Counted from the stretch's first letter, positions 1-8,977 are shown. The stretch is DNA of 64,000 nt from Microvirga ossetica (GCF_002741015.1 NZ_CP016616.1:2823501-2887500); one strand, 5' to 3'. The notes: generated from the sequence alone by a model not told the origin. Translations and numbers: made by a program.

Positions 1-48
1 GATTCAGAAGGAGGCGTAACGCTGCTCGCTCTTTTCTGAAATATTGTG

Positions 49-93
49 GTTATGGATTCCGGGCTCCGCTGCGCGGCCCCGGAATGACAGTGA
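49..93. repeat. Half copy of a palindromic intergenic repeat (family C)
   Basis: This is the right arm of a repeat that recurs in the window: a 'ttatggattccgggctc' stretch followed by 'ccccggaatgacag'. The same arm is seen near 24.15, 34.12 and, in variant form, 2.57, 31.48 and 32.69 kb. The left arm would lie outside the window. Confidence 0.7.
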
Positions 94-105
94 GGCAAGC
101 GATGT

Positions 106-786
106 TTAAAGCGGTCCCGCATCCCGCGCCGAAAACATCGAGAACCGCTCCGGGACGCCTTCCACCGCCGGCTTGAACTCGCCGGTCTCGGGATCGCGCA
201 CCAGGAGCACGCCGGTCGCGACGCCGAAATAGGCGCCGTGGAGCTGCAGCTTGCCGCGCTCGACCAGAATGCGCACGCAGGGAAACGTCATCAGGTTCCT
301 GAGGCTGTTCTCGACGGTGGCCAGCTCCAGGCGTGTCAGATAATCCGTCGGATCGCCTTCGCGCGGGCCGATCCGCTCGGCGGCAGGCGCGATGAGACTC
401 ATCCAGCGGCCGATGAAGTCGCCCGGGGAGAGCGGCGCGGTGTCGTCCGCGAAGGCACGCACGCCGCCGCAGCGGGCATGGCCCAGCACGACGATATGCT
501 TCACGCGCAGAGCCTGCACGGCGAATTCGAGCGCTGCCGAGGTGCCGTGGTAATCGCCGCCGGTCTCGAAGGGCGGCACGAGATTGGCCACGTTGCGGAC
601 AACGAACATCTCTCCCGGGCTCGAATCGAAGATCACCTCCGGCGAGACGCGGCTGTCGCAGCAGCCGATGATCATGACCTCGGGCGATTGCCCCTTTTCT
701 GCCAGAGCCTCGTAGCGGTTCCTCTCGCGCGGAAGGCGTTCGTCGAGAAACGCGCGGTAGCCTTCGGTCAGACGTTGCGGGAACAT
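106..786 (-). CDS. Beta-class carbonic anhydrase
   Basis: Interconverts CO2 and bicarbonate in the cytoplasm with a zinc ion. The 226-aa protein has the beta-class zinc ligands: Cys42 in CCDSRV (with the Asp44-Arg46 dyad), and His103 and Cys106 in GHARCGG. Length fits the family. An upstream in-frame start exists at position 840, but it overlaps the dehydratase gene. I chose the ATG at 786 because AAGGA lies just upstream and it leaves a 13-bp gap after the upstream gene. It is probably cotranscribed with that gene, although no functional link is evident. Confidence 0.93.
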   Translation of the reverse strand: MFPQRLTEGYRAFLDERLPRERNRYEALAEKGQSPEVMIIGCCDSRVSPEVIFDSSPGEMFVVRNVANLVPPFETGGDYHGTSAALEFAVQALRVKHIVVLGHARCGGVRAFADDTAPLSPGDFIGRWMSLIAPAAERIGPREGDPTDYLTRLELATVENSLRNLMTFPCVRILVERGKLQLHGAYFGVATGVLLVRDPETGEFKPAVEGVPERFSMFSARDAGPL

Positions 787-799
787 GGGCGTCCTTCCA

Positions 800-2494
800 T
801 TACGGGTGGGTGATCTCGGCAAGTTTTTGCAGTTCGACATTGGCGCCGCATAGGAGCACGCCGATGCGCTCGCCCGAGCGGGGTTTATAGGCGCCCGAGA
901 TCAGCGCGGCCAGTGCCGCCGCGCCGCCGGGCTCGGAGGCGATGCGATAATCGCGCCACAAAAGCCGCTGCGCATCGCGGATCGCTGCATCCGCGACGAG
1001 GGCGACGTGATCGACGGTCCTGCTGCAGATCGAATAGACGAGATCGCCGGTGTTCTTGGCGCCGAGCGAATCGGCAGCCACTGAATCCACATCCACATCG
1101 ATGGGCCGCCCGGCTTCGAGCGCGGCATGGAGCGCGCGCGAGCCTTCGGGCTCCACGCCCACCACCTTCACGCGGCCGGCCCACCAGCTCGCCACGCCGC
1201 TGATGAGGCCGCCGCCGCCGACGGCCACGAGCACCGTGTCGAGGGCAGGGCCGTCCTGCTCCCATTCGAGCCCCGCCGTGCCCTGGCCGATCACCGTGCT
1301 CTCCGCCGCGAAAGGATGGATACGCAGCGCGCCGCTCTCGGCCACGTAAGCATCGCAGGAATCCTGGGCATCCGCATAGCGCGCGCCGCCGATCACCACC
1401 TCGGCGCCGTGCGAGCGGATGACGGCGATCTTCGCGGGGCTCGAGATCTCCGGCACGAAGATGCGCGCCGTCACGCCGAGCTGCCTCGCCGCATAGGCCA
1501 CCGCCGCACCGTGATTGCCGCCGGACGCCGCCGCCACGCCGGCAGCAGGGACTTCGTTCGACAACAGGGTGTTGAAGGCGCCGCGGGTCTTGAACGAGCC
1601 CGCATGCTGCAGGAATTCCAGCTTCAGGCTCACCGGCCCGTCATGGCCGAAGGCGCTTCCTAAGTTCAGGAGAGGCGTGCGGCGGATATGGGGGGCGATG
1701 CGGGCATGGGCCGCTTCGATCTCGGTGCGGGTGATGGTCATGGTCGAACCTTGAGGCTTTTGGCGGAGCGTCCAGATGGCGACCGGCAGGCCGTGAGCGT
1801 CGCGGCCGGGCGGGTCGGGAAAGGCTTGTCCCCCACCTCTCGCGAGATCGAGCGCCACGGTCAACCCCGCAAGCGCATCGAGCAGGTCGTCCTGGGCCGC
1901 GCCCCGCGGCGGGAGCGCCTCGATCAGGCTCTCGGGCAGAAGGCCGGACCGACGCAACAGCTCTCGGCGCAGGTCCATGCCCGGCCCGTAGGGCGTGCCC
2001 TTCACCTTCTTCGGCAGCGTCAGCGACCGGCGGCCGTTCAGCGCCCAGAAGGCAAGTTCGGGATGCACCTCGTAGATGCGCGGCAGCAGATCGGGCCGGG
2101 CGCGCAGCAGCGCGTCGATCTCGCGGATCTTGGGGAAGATGGCAAAGCCCTGCCGCGACACTTTTCGCGACGGGTCCGAGGTGGCGGCGGCGATGGCGCA
2201 GGCCTCGGCATAATCCGTGGCCTCGACGGCGCGGCGCGAGGGAATGGCGAAGACGGAGGATTGCCGCGCGCCGAGCAGGGGCCGGATCAGCTGCTCCGGC
2301 GCGCGCCCCGAGCCTTCAGTGCGCTCCGGCAGGCCGATGGGCATGTCGACGGCGATCACGGCCGGCCGCTCCGGCGCCTCGGCGATGGCGGCAAGGGACG
2401 GCGCCGTCATGATGCGGTGGATCTGCGGATCGTCGACCCGCATGAGCACCGCGATCCACCCGATCCTGCAGCCGTCGACGCCTGCGACCCACAT
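800..2494 (-). CDS. DUF429 domain fused to PLP-dependent threonine/serine dehydratase
   Basis: A 564-aa protein that joins two usually separate proteins. Residues 1 to about 243 are a DUF429 domain (GVDGCRIGW start, AVDMPIGLPE, EVHPELAF, AAQDDLLDAL), a predicted RNase H-like nuclease fold. Residues 252-564 form a complete fold-type II PLP enzyme: the PLP lysine lies in SFKTRG (about residue 301), followed by a glycine-rich phosphate loop (SGGNHG) and GGGGLISG. The join is only about nine residues (around nt 1742-1768) and ends in an internal ATG at 1741 preceded by AAGG. The dehydratase part may therefore also be made alone, as 313 aa. The ATG at 2494 follows a GGAAAG site. The substrate (threonine, serine or hydroxyaspartate) cannot be told. 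Confidence 0.88.
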   Translation of the reverse strand: MWVAGVDGCRIGWIAVLMRVDDPQIHRIMTAPSLAAIAEAPERPAVIAVDMPIGLPERTEGSGRAPEQLIRPLLGARQSSVFAIPSRRAVEATDYAEACAIAAATSDPSRKVSRQGFAIFPKIREIDALLRARPDLLPRIYEVHPELAFWALNGRRSLTLPKKVKGTPYGPGMDLRRELLRRSGLLPESLIEALPPRGAAQDDLLDALAGLTVALDLARGGGQAFPDPPGRDAHGLPVAIWTLRQKPQGSTMTITRTEIEAAHARIAPHIRRTPLLNLGSAFGHDGPVSLKLEFLQHAGSFKTRGAFNTLLSNEVPAAGVAAASGGNHGAAVAYAARQLGVTARIFVPEISSPAKIAVIRSHGAEVVIGGARYADAQDSCDAYVAESGALRIHPFAAESTVIGQGTAGLEWEQDGPALDTVLVAVGGGGLISGVASWWAGRVKVVGVEPEGSRALHAALEAGRPIDVDVDSVAADSLGAKNTGDLVYSICSRTVDHVALVADAAIRDAQRLLWRDYRIASEPGGAAALAALISGAYKPRSGERIGVLLCGANVELQKLAEITHP

Positions 2495-2508
2495 TCTTTC
2501 CACTCCCC

Positions 2509-2607
2509 CTGTCATCCCCGGCGGTCCGCAGGACCGGGAAGGGGATCCACACGCTCAGCGCACAATGGATTCCCTTCCCCTCCGCTGCGCTTCGGTCGGG
2601 AATGACA
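2509..2607. repeat. Palindromic intergenic repeat, family C
   Basis: Left arm 'gtcatccccggcggtccgcag' type and right arm 'ttcggtcgggaatgacac' type form a large imperfect inverted repeat between divergent genes. The central motif 'aatggattcccttcccctc' recurs at about 31.46 and 32.69 kb. Confidence 0.75.
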
Positions 2608-2662
2608 CTGTTCTTCAAGTCCGGCCACGACTAAAACCGATCCGCACCGTGAGGAAAACGCC

Positions 2663-3547
2663 ATGACTCCGATCCGCCCGCGTCGCAGCGCGCTCTACAT
2701 GCCCGGCTCCAACGCGCGGGCGATCGAGAAGGCCAAGACGCTTGCCGCGGACGCGGTGATCTTCGACCTCGAGGACGCGGTGGCGCCCGATGCGAAGGCC
2801 GAGGCGCGCGAGCAGGTCTGCGCCGCCGTGCAGGCGGGCGGTTACGGCAAGCGGGAACTGGTGATACGCATCAACGCGCTCGAGACGCCCTGGGGCGAGG
2901 CCGATCTTGCGGCCGCCATCGCCGCGGCGCCGGATGCAATCCTCGTGCCGAAGGTGTCTTCGGCCGAAACTCTCGCGGCGGTGGGCCTGCGCCTGCGCAA
3001 GTTCGGCGCTGCGGAGCGCACCCGAATCTGGGCCATGATCGAGACGCCGCTCGCGATTCTGCGGGCGGAGTCGATCGCGAGCGCGGCGCACGACGTCGAC
3101 ACGCGGCTGTCCTGCTTCGTCATGGGCACGAACGATCTCGCCAAGGACACCCGCGCCCGGCTGCTGCCCGGCCGCGCCGCCATGCTGCCCTGGCTGATGG
3201 GCGCGCTCGCCGCCGCGCGGGCGCACGGCATCGACATCCTGGACGGGGTCTATAACGGCCTGTCCGACAGGCAAGGCTTTCGCGCCGAGTGCGAGCAGGG
3301 CCGCGATTGCGGCTTCGACGGCAAGACCCTGATCCACCCGGACCAGATCGCCGCCGCCAACGGGATTTTCGCGCCGTCTGAAGGCGAGGTGGAGAACGCC
3401 CGGACCATCGTGGCGGCCTTCGCGCAGCCGGAGAATGCCGGCAAGGGCGCCATCAGCCTCAACGGCCGCATGGTCGAGCGGCTGCATGCCGAGATGGCGA
3501 GAAGGACGTTGGCGCTGGCGGAGGCGATTGGAGAGAGGTCAGCCTGA
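2663..3547 (+). CDS. CitE-like lyase (HpcH/HpaI aldolase, malyl-CoA/citryl-CoA lyase family)
   Basis: A 294-aa TIM-barrel protein of the citrate-lyase-beta/malyl-CoA-lyase family, which cleaves or forms C-C bonds in acyl-CoA substrates using Mg2+. Visible family motifs are RSALYMPGS at the N terminus, IFDLEDAV (acidic metal ligand), the substrate Arg in VIRINALET, the Glu in MIETPLAI, GTNDLAKD, and DGVYNGLSD near the end. Full length. The ATG has AGGAAA about eight bases upstream. It is a free-standing gene, divergent from the dehydratase and followed by a large repeat. Malyl-CoA, methylmalyl-CoA or citramalyl-CoA lyase, or malyl-CoA thioesterase, are all possible; the sequence does not decide. 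Confidence 0.88.
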   Translation: MTPIRPRRSALYMPGSNARAIEKAKTLAADAVIFDLEDAVAPDAKAEAREQVCAAVQAGGYGKRELVIRINALETPWGEADLAAAIAAAPDAILVPKVSSAETLAAVGLRLRKFGAAERTRIWAMIETPLAILRAESIASAAHDVDTRLSCFVMGTNDLAKDTRARLLPGRAAMLPWLMGALAAARAHGIDILDGVYNGLSDRQGFRAECEQGRDCGFDGKTLIHPDQIAAANGIFAPSEGEVENARTIVAAFAQPENAGKGAISLNGRMVERLHAEMARRTLALAEAIGERSA

Positions 3548-3548
3548 A

Positions 3549-3788
3549 ACGTCATCCCGGACGGCGAAGCCGATCCGGGATCGGGTGCAGGATGGAGCAC
3601 ATGTTCCCTCCCCCTTTGCGGGGAGGGGTAGGGGTGGGGGTGGTGCGACGGGGTAAGCAATTGCCGAATGAACCGCTGTAGAAGCGTGATCATAACTGGA
3701 TCAGATACAGCGTTCGACTTTGCGACCCCCACCCTTAATCCCTCCCCGCAAGGGGGAGGGAAGACCCCCTTCGCTCGTCCGGGATGAC
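3549..3788. repeat. Nested palindromes: family B repeat inside a family C-like palindrome
   Basis: The outer arms are 'cgtcatcccggacg' (about 3549) and 'cgtccgggatgacg' (about 3776). Between them lies a 156-bp family B element (3605-3760), with arms 'ccctccccctttgcgggga' and 'tccccgcaagggggaggg'. No gene is seen here. Confidence 0.8.
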
Positions 3789-3803
3789 GCTTGAACGAAA
3801 CGC

Positions 3804-4034
3804 TCAATCCCCCAGCGGCCGTGCCTCTTCCGGCAGCATGATCGGGATGCCGTCGCGGATCGGGTAGGCGAGCTTGGCGCGGCGGCTGATCAGCTCCTGG
3901 CGGGCCGCATCGTATTCGAGGGTTTCCTTGGTGAGCGGGCAGACGAGAAGCTCCAGGAGCTTGGGGTCGATCCGCGTCGCCTCCACGGGTGGGGGCGTCT
4001 CGCCGGGGGTCGTGTCGGGCACCATCGTCGTCAT
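3804..4034 (-). CDS. Trm112-family small protein
   Basis: A 76-aa protein of the Trm112/UPF0434 family. The core [17 protein letters not shown] and the ending [16 protein letters not shown] are the family signature. In eukaryotes and archaea Trm112 activates methyltransferases; bacterial partners are poorly defined. Only one Cys of the zinc-type motif is kept, as is usual for bacterial members. It starts four bases after the stop codon of the Lon-N protein and is the last gene of a CnoX / Lon-N / Trm112 operon. The first 22 residues are a proline- and threonine-rich tail not found in the core family. Confidence 0.88.
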   Translation of the reverse strand: MTTMVPDTTPGETPPPVEATRIDPKLLELLVCPLTKETLEYDAARQELISRRAKLAYPIRDGIPIMLPEEARPLGD

Positions 4035-4037
4035 ATC

Positions 4038-4709
4038 CTATTGAAGCGTCGAGTCGGAGCCGGCGCCGCCGCGGGCGAGCTCGATCTCGGTGAGCGCGAT
4101 CAGCACTTCCGCGCGGGTCTTGAGGTTCGGCGCCTCGAGCAGCGCCTGCTTCTCGCGCACGCCGAAGGGGCTCATCATGCAGAGCGCGTTCACGAGCGCC
4201 TCGTTGGGCGCCTCCTCGATGCCGCGCCAATCGACCTTCACATGCACCGCCTCGACGAAGTCGCGCAGGGCCTTGACCACGCCGGCCCGGTCGACCTCGT
4301 TCTCCCCGGCGCGTGCCGTGAAATCGGCGGCGAAGGGCTCGAAGGCGACGCGGCAGCGGCGGAACGGATCGATCGGCGGCAGCTCCTCCTCGATGCGGAA
4401 GCGCGAGATGCCGATGAGGGTGACGAGATAGCGCCCGTCTCCGGTCTCCGCGAGCTGCGTGATGCGGCCGGCGCAGCCGACCCGGTAGAGTTTCGGCACG
4501 GAGGCGTGGGGATCGTTGTCGGCGTCGGGCTGCACCATGCCGATGACGCGGTCGCCTTTCAGCGCCTCATCCACCATCGCCAGATAGCGCGGCTCGAAGA
4601 TGTTCAGGGGCATCTGGCCGCGCGGAAGCAGCAGCGCGCCGGGCAGGGGAAAGACCGGGATGACCGAGGGGCAATCCTCCGGCCCTCGGTATACCGCGTT
4701 CATTCCCAT
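4038..4709 (-). CDS. Lon N-terminal (LonN/PUA-like) substrate-binding domain protein
   Basis: A 223-aa protein with only the Lon protease N-terminal domain (VIPVFPLPGALLLPRGQMPL, IFEPRYLAMV, GCAGRITQLAETGDGRY). It has no AAA+ or Ser-Lys protease domain, so it is not a protease. Such stand-alone LonN proteins are widespread in alphaproteobacteria and are thought to bind peptides or unfolded substrates. It sits between the CnoX-like chaperedoxin (27 bp upstream) and Trm112 (3 bp downstream), which suggests a shared protein-quality role. That role is inference from gene order. Confidence 0.87.
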   Translation of the reverse strand: MGMNAVYRGPEDCPSVIPVFPLPGALLLPRGQMPLNIFEPRYLAMVDEALKGDRVIGMVQPDADNDPHASVPKLYRVGCAGRITQLAETGDGRYLVTLIGISRFRIEEELPPIDPFRRCRVAFEPFAADFTARAGENEVDRAGVVKALRDFVEAVHVKVDWRGIEEAPNEALVNALCMMSPFGVREKQALLEAPNLKTRAEVLIALTEIELARGGAGSDSTLQ

Positions 4710-4736
4710 CCAAATCTCCCACAGCGCTTTACGGCG

Positions 4737-5633
4737 TCAAGAGAACAGGAGCGAGGAGAGCCTCCGCCGTCCTGCCAGCGTCATCGCGTCCGTCGGGCCC
4801 CAGGCCTCGAAGAACTGGACGAGCTGCTTGCGTGCGCCGTCCTCGTTCCAATTGCGGTCGCGGCGAACGATTTCAAGGAGGTGGTTGGCAGCTTCTTCGC
4901 GCCGTCCGCGGGCGTTCAGGCCGACCGCCAGATCGAAGCGCGCCTGGTAATCCGCGGGGTCGGCCTCGATCCGGCGCTGCAGATCCGCGAGATCGCCGAG
5001 GGAGCCCGCCTGCTCGGCGAGCTCGATCGCCGCCCGCGCCCCGGCGATGGCCGGATCGCCCGCTTTCCCCTCCGGCGTCATGGCGAGGAAGCGCTTCGCG
5101 CCCTCCAGATCGCCCACCTCCACATGGAGCTTCACGAGGGCGGCCAGCGCCGGAATGTTTTCCGGATCCTGCGCCAGGACGGCGGAATAGAGTTCGGCCG
5201 CTCCGCCGATATCGCCCTCGGCGGCGAGACCGTCGGCCTCGGCCAGGATCTCCTCCGCCGCGCTCGGCCCGAGCGGCCCCACGAGGCGCTCGATGAAGCC
5301 CTTGATCTGGCTTTCCGGCAGGGCGCCCATGAAGCCGTCCACCGGCTGGCCGCGCTGGAAGGCGAAGACGGCGGGGATCGACTGCACGCCGAGCTGGCCG
5401 GCGATCTGCGGATGCTCGTCGATGTTCATCTTGACGAGCTTCACCTTGCCGCCCGCGGCGCGCACGGCCTTTTCCAGGATCGGGGTGAGCTGCTTGCAGG
5501 GCCCGCACCAGGGCGCCCAGAAATCCACGAGCACCGGCTGCTGCATGGATTCCGTCAGCACGTCCTGGCGGAACGTCGCCGTGGTGGTGTCCTTCACGAG
5601 ATCGTCGGAGGGAACGGGATTGTCGGAGAGCAT
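4737..5633 (-). CDS. CnoX/YbbN-like thioredoxin-fold chaperedoxin
   Basis: A 298-aa protein with an N-terminal thioredoxin domain (FWAPWCGPCKQLTPILE, active-site CGPC near residue 44) and a helical TPR-like C-terminal half (repeated AELYSAVL, ALAALVKLHVE, RFDLAVGLNARGR). This is the layout of YbbN/CnoX, a holdase that passes substrates to GroEL/DnaK. The CGPC motif is complete, unlike E. coli YbbN, so redox activity is likely. It is the first gene of a three-gene operon with Lon-N and Trm112 proteins. Confidence 0.92.
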   Translation of the reverse strand: MLSDNPVPSDDLVKDTTTATFRQDVLTESMQQPVLVDFWAPWCGPCKQLTPILEKAVRAAGGKVKLVKMNIDEHPQIAGQLGVQSIPAVFAFQRGQPVDGFMGALPESQIKGFIERLVGPLGPSAAEEILAEADGLAAEGDIGGAAELYSAVLAQDPENIPALAALVKLHVEVGDLEGAKRFLAMTPEGKAGDPAIAGARAAIELAEQAGSLGDLADLQRRIEADPADYQARFDLAVGLNARGRREEAANHLLEIVRRDRNWNEDGARKQLVQFFEAWGPTDAMTLAGRRRLSSLLFS

Positions 5634-5675
5634 GCGATCCTCGAATCGTAGGAAGAACGCTCCCTAAATGGGAGC

Positions 5676-6203
5676 TTAGGTGTGGTCTGGCAATTCCGCC
5701 GCGGGCTCCGGCAGGCGCAGGATGAGCGGATCGTGTCCCGTATCGCGCAGGAAGGTCACCAGATCCTCCCGCGACACACCGGTGGTCATGGAATTGATCA
5801 GCGGGTGAAAGTTCACCCGCTCATGCTCCATGAGGTTGGCGTCGAGCACCATCGTCACCCTGCCTGCCGTATCGTTCACCACCGCGAAGGCGGTGACCGA
5901 GCCCGGCTCGACCCCGAGCAGGTCACGCAGTTGCTCGGCCGAGCCGAAGGACAGGCGGCCCGAGGCGCCGATGGCCTCATGCGTGCGCTTGAGGTCGATT
6001 TCGGTGTCGTGCTTGGCGGAGATGAGGAAGAAGCGGCCCTTCTTGTCCTTCACGAACAGGTTCTTGGAATGGGCGCCGGGCACCTGCTCCTTGACCGATT
6101 TCGATTCGGCCACGGTGAAGACGGGCGCGTGCTCCACGGTCTCGGCCGCGATGCCGAGCGACGACAGGCGATCCAGGAGTTCCTGCGGGGACAGATGGGC
6201 CAA
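5676..6203 (-). CDS. Prolyl-tRNA deacylase (YbaK/ProX family), TTG start
   Basis: A 175-aa trans-editing enzyme of the YbaK/ProXp-ala family, which removes misacylated amino acids (typically Ala) from tRNA-Pro. Visible features are AHSKNLFVKDKKGRFFL with the conserved KNLF lysine, ALRDLLGVEPGSVTAF-type sequence, and HPLINSMTTG near the end. No ATG lies at the family's usual start. A TTG at 6203 follows a strong GGAGG with a six-base spacer and gives the expected N terminus MAHLSPQELL. A far upstream ATG (6344) would read through the start of the neighbouring tRNA region and is rejected. The tRNA gene next door lies on the other strand. Confidence 0.9.
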   Translation of the reverse strand: MAHLSPQELLDRLSSLGIAAETVEHAPVFTVAESKSVKEQVPGAHSKNLFVKDKKGRFFLISAKHDTEIDLKRTHEAIGASGRLSFGSAEQLRDLLGVEPGSVTAFAVVNDTAGRVTMVLDANLMEHERVNFHPLINSMTTGVSREDLVTFLRDTGHDPLILRLPEPAAELPDHT

Positions 6204-6354
6204 GACGATCCTCCAAATCTTGCTTGGGCTTCTAGCGACCGGATGAAGCAGGCTCAAGGGTTCCTCGGAAAAGTTCTGCCGGCCCCTCTTGCAATGCGCC
6301 GCATTTTCGGGCACATCACGGCCTCGAAACGATGCCTTGCGCATCGCGGAGCGT

Positions 6355-6429
6355 GCGGGTGTAGCTCAGGGGTAGAGCACAACCTTGCCAAGGTTGGGGT
6401 CGAGGGTTCGAATCCCTTCGCCCGCTCCA
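6355..6429 (+). tRNA. tRNA-Gly (anticodon GCC), CCA encoded
   Basis: A cloverleaf is readable by eye. The 7-bp acceptor is GCGGGTG/CGCCCGC with one G-U pair. The D arm is AGCTCAGGGGTAGAGC, the anticodon loop TTGCCAA is closed by ACCTT/AAGGT-type pairing, and the T arm is GAGGGTTCGAATCCCTT. The discriminator T is followed by an encoded CCA. A hairpin terminator follows 30 bp downstream. Confidence 0.97.
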
Positions 6430-6459
6430 ATTTCTCTCAAGTTTTGAGAGCTTACGAAG

Positions 6460-6489
6460 GCCCGCCGCTTGGCGGGCTTTTCGTTTTTT
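6460..6489 (+). terminator. Rho-independent terminator after tRNA-Gly
   Basis: GCCCGCC (6460-6466), loop GCTT, GGCGGGC (6471-6477), then TTTTCGTTTTTT. A smaller hairpin CTCTCAA-GTT-TTGAGAG (6434-6450) lies between it and the tRNA. Confidence 0.88.
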
Positions 6490-6580
6490 GGCCCTCCCAA
6501 AAGCCAATCCGATGCTGCGGGCTTGGGCCTCGCCTCTCGACGGTTCCCGGCGTATATCTCGGCAAAACCGGGAGAACCTT

Positions 6581-8977
6581 ATGGCGAACGCGCGGCACCT
6601 GAGCATCTTGAAGGAACTCGAGCGTAAGGTGCTCTGGCTCTCCACCTGGACGATCCACAACGCCAATCACCTGCGCGCCAGCGAGGACGGCTTGAAGATC
6701 GGCGGGCACCAGGCGTCTTCCGCTTCCCTCTCCACGATCCTGACCGCGCTGTATTTTGCGGGATTGCGGCCGGAGGACCGGGTGGCGGTGAAGCCCCATG
6801 CCAGCCCGATCTACCACGCGATCCAGTATCTGTTCGGGCGCCAGACCCGGGAGAAGCTGGAGAATTTCCGCGGCTACAAGGGCGCGCAATCCTATCCCTC
6901 CCGCACCAAGGACATCGACGACGTCGATTTCTCCACCGGGTCGGTGGGCCTCGGCGTCGCACAGACGCTGTTTGCCAGCCTGGTGCAGGATTACGTGAAG
7001 GCCCATGGCTGGGCCAAGGACAGGCCGGAAGGCCGCATGATCTCGCTCGTGGGCGATGCGGAGATGGACGAGGGCAACATCTTCGAGGCGCTGCTCGAAG
7101 GCTGGAAGCACGGCATCCGCAACACGTGGTGGATCATCGACTATAACCGCCAGAGCCTCGACGCGGTGATCCGCGAGGGCTTGTGGGAGCGCTTCGAGGC
7201 GCTGTTCCGCAATTTCGGCTGGGACGTGGTGATCCTCAAGCACGGCGTGCTGATGCAGGAGGCCTTCAAGGAGCCCGGCGGCGAGCGCCTGCGCGACTGG
7301 ATCGATTCCTGCCCGAACCAGCTCTATTCCGCCCTGACCTATCAAGGCGGCGCCGCTTGGCGCAAGCGTCTCCTCGACGACCTCGGTGACCAGGGGCCGG
7401 TAACGCGGCTCATCGAGAAGCGCTCGGACGAGGAGCTGGCGCAGCTCATGTCCAATCTCGGCGGCCATGACCTGCCGAGCCTGCTCGACGCCTTCGAGAA
7501 GGCGCGGGAGCACGACCGTCCGGTCTGCTTCCTCGCCTATACGATCAAGGGCTTCGGCCTGCCGCTCGCCGGCCACAAGGACAACCATTCCGGCCTGCTG
7601 ACTCCCACGCAGATGGAGGCTTGGCAGAAGACGCAAGGCGTGCGTCCGGGCCATGAATGGGACAAGTTCGAGGGCATCAAGGCCCCGCAGGCCGAGATCG
7701 AACAATTCCTGGCCGAGGTGCCGTTCGTCCAGAAGGGCACGCGCCGCTATGCGGCGCCGCAGGTGCCGGTGCCGGAGACGCTCGCCTTTCCCGCCAATCC
7801 GTCCATGTCGACCCAGCAGGGGTTCGGGCTCATCCTCAACGAGCTCGCCCGCTCCGATCAGGCACTGGCCTCCCGCATCGTCACCACGGCGCCCGACGTG
7901 ACGGTCTCGACCAATCTCGGCGCCTGGGTCAACCGGCGCGGCCTCTATGCCCGCGAGAGCCTGGTCGACACCTTCAAGAAGGAGCGCATTCCTTCGACCT
8001 ACAACTGGGAATTCTCGCCGGAAGGCCAGCATATCGAGCTCGGCATCGCCGAGATGAACCTGTTCATCCTGCTCTCGGCGCTCGGCCTCTCGCATTCGCT
8101 CTTCGGCGAGCGGATCCTGCCCATCGGCACGCTCTACGACCCGTTCATCTATCGCGGCGCCGATGCGCTGAACTATGCCTGCTATCAGGATGCCCGCTTC
8201 ATGATCGTTGCCACGCCGTCCGGCGTGACGCTGGCGCCGGAGGGCGGGGCGCATCAATCCATCGGCACGCCGCTCGTCGGCATGGCGCAGGACGGGCTTG
8301 CCTCCTTCGAGCCCGCTTTCGTGGACGAGCTCGCCGTGATCATGCGCTGGGCCTTCGACTACATGCAGCGCGACGGGGAAGGCGAGGCGGACGAGAAGAC
8401 GTGGCTGCGCGACGAGACCGGCGGCTCGGTCTACCTGCGCCTCTCCACCCGTGGCCTCGAGCAGCCGCAGCGCGAGATGACGCCGGAACTGGCCGACGAC
8501 ATCAGGGCCGGCGCCTATTGGCTGCGCAAGCCCGGCCCGAACGCGCAGGTCGTGGTCGCCTATACCGGCGCGGTGGCGCCGGAAGCCATCGAGGCGGTTG
8601 GGCTGATGGCCGAGGACAGGCGCGATATCGGGCTTTTGGCCATCACCTCGGCCGACCGGCTCAATGCCGGCTGGACGGCGGCGCAGCGCGCCCGTGAGCG
8701 CGGCCTCGTCCATGCCCGCTCCCATGTGGAGCGCCTGCTTGGCGACGTGCCGCCCCATTGCGGGCTGATCACCGTCATCGACGGCCATCCGGCGACGCTC
8801 GCCTGGATGGGCTCGGTGATGGGCCACCGCACGCGCTCTCTCGGCGTCGAGCATTTCGGCCAGACCGGCACGATCAAGGACCTCTACCGCCATTTCGGCA
8901 TCGACGCCCAGGGCATCATCGCGGCAGCCGCCATGATCGCCCCCGGCCGGCCGATCCGGCATCTCAAGGCGGTGTGA
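6581..8977 (+). CDS. Homodimeric pyruvate dehydrogenase E1-like / transketolase-like enzyme (AceE/MdeB group)
   Basis: A 798-aa thiamine-diphosphate enzyme. The N-terminal half holds the ThDP/Mg motif GDAEMDEGN with a downstream Asn (VGDAEMDEGNIFEALLEG, about residues 155-172). The C-terminal half holds the catalytic Glu region HIELGIAEMNLF and SGVTLAPEGGAHQS. This is the fused alpha-beta layout of AceE, but about 90 residues shorter than E. coli AceE and close in size to 2-oxobutyrate dehydrogenase E1 (MdeB). No E2 or E3 gene is adjacent, so the 2-oxo-acid substrate and partner are unknown. The ATG at 6581 follows GGGAGA; an earlier in-frame start would lie in the tRNA terminator. Confidence 0.87.
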   Translation: MANARHLSILKELERKVLWLSTWTIHNANHLRASEDGLKIGGHQASSASLSTILTALYFAGLRPEDRVAVKPHASPIYHAIQYLFGRQTREKLENFRGYKGAQSYPSRTKDIDDVDFSTGSVGLGVAQTLFASLVQDYVKAHGWAKDRPEGRMISLVGDAEMDEGNIFEALLEGWKHGIRNTWWIIDYNRQSLDAVIREGLWERFEALFRNFGWDVVILKHGVLMQEAFKEPGGERLRDWIDSCPNQLYSALTYQGGAAWRKRLLDDLGDQGPVTRLIEKRSDEELAQLMSNLGGHDLPSLLDAFEKAREHDRPVCFLAYTIKGFGLPLAGHKDNHSGLLTPTQMEAWQKTQGVRPGHEWDKFEGIKAPQAEIEQFLAEVPFVQKGTRRYAAPQVPVPETLAFPANPSMSTQQGFGLILNELARSDQALASRIVTTAPDVTVSTNLGAWVNRRGLYARESLVDTFKKERIPSTYNWEFSPEGQHIELGIAEMNLFILLSALGLSHSLFGERILPIGTLYDPFIYRGADALNYACYQDARFMIVATPSGVTLAPEGGAHQSIGTPLVGMAQDGLASFEPAFVDELAVIMRWAFDYMQRDGEGEADEKTWLRDETGGSVYLRLSTRGLEQPQREMTPELADDIRAGAYWLRKPGPNAQVVVAYTGAVAPEAIEAVGLMAEDRRDIGLLAITSADRLNAGWTAAQRARERGLVHARSHVERLLGDVPPHCGLITVIDGHPATLAWMGSVMGHRTRSLGVEHFGQTGTIKDLYRHFGIDAQGIIAAAAMIAPGRPIRHLKAV

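Noticed and set aside
3605..3760. Possible CRISPR-like or riboswitch structure in the family B repeats
   Set aside because: The units are dispersed single palindromes, not arrays with spacers. They occur on either side of genes of unrelated function, including inside operons and after genes, so they are not riboswitches.
4041..5651. 536-codon plus-strand frame across the Lon-N and CnoX genes
   Set aside because: Antisense shadow. It spans two well-supported genes and their gap, and shows no domain.
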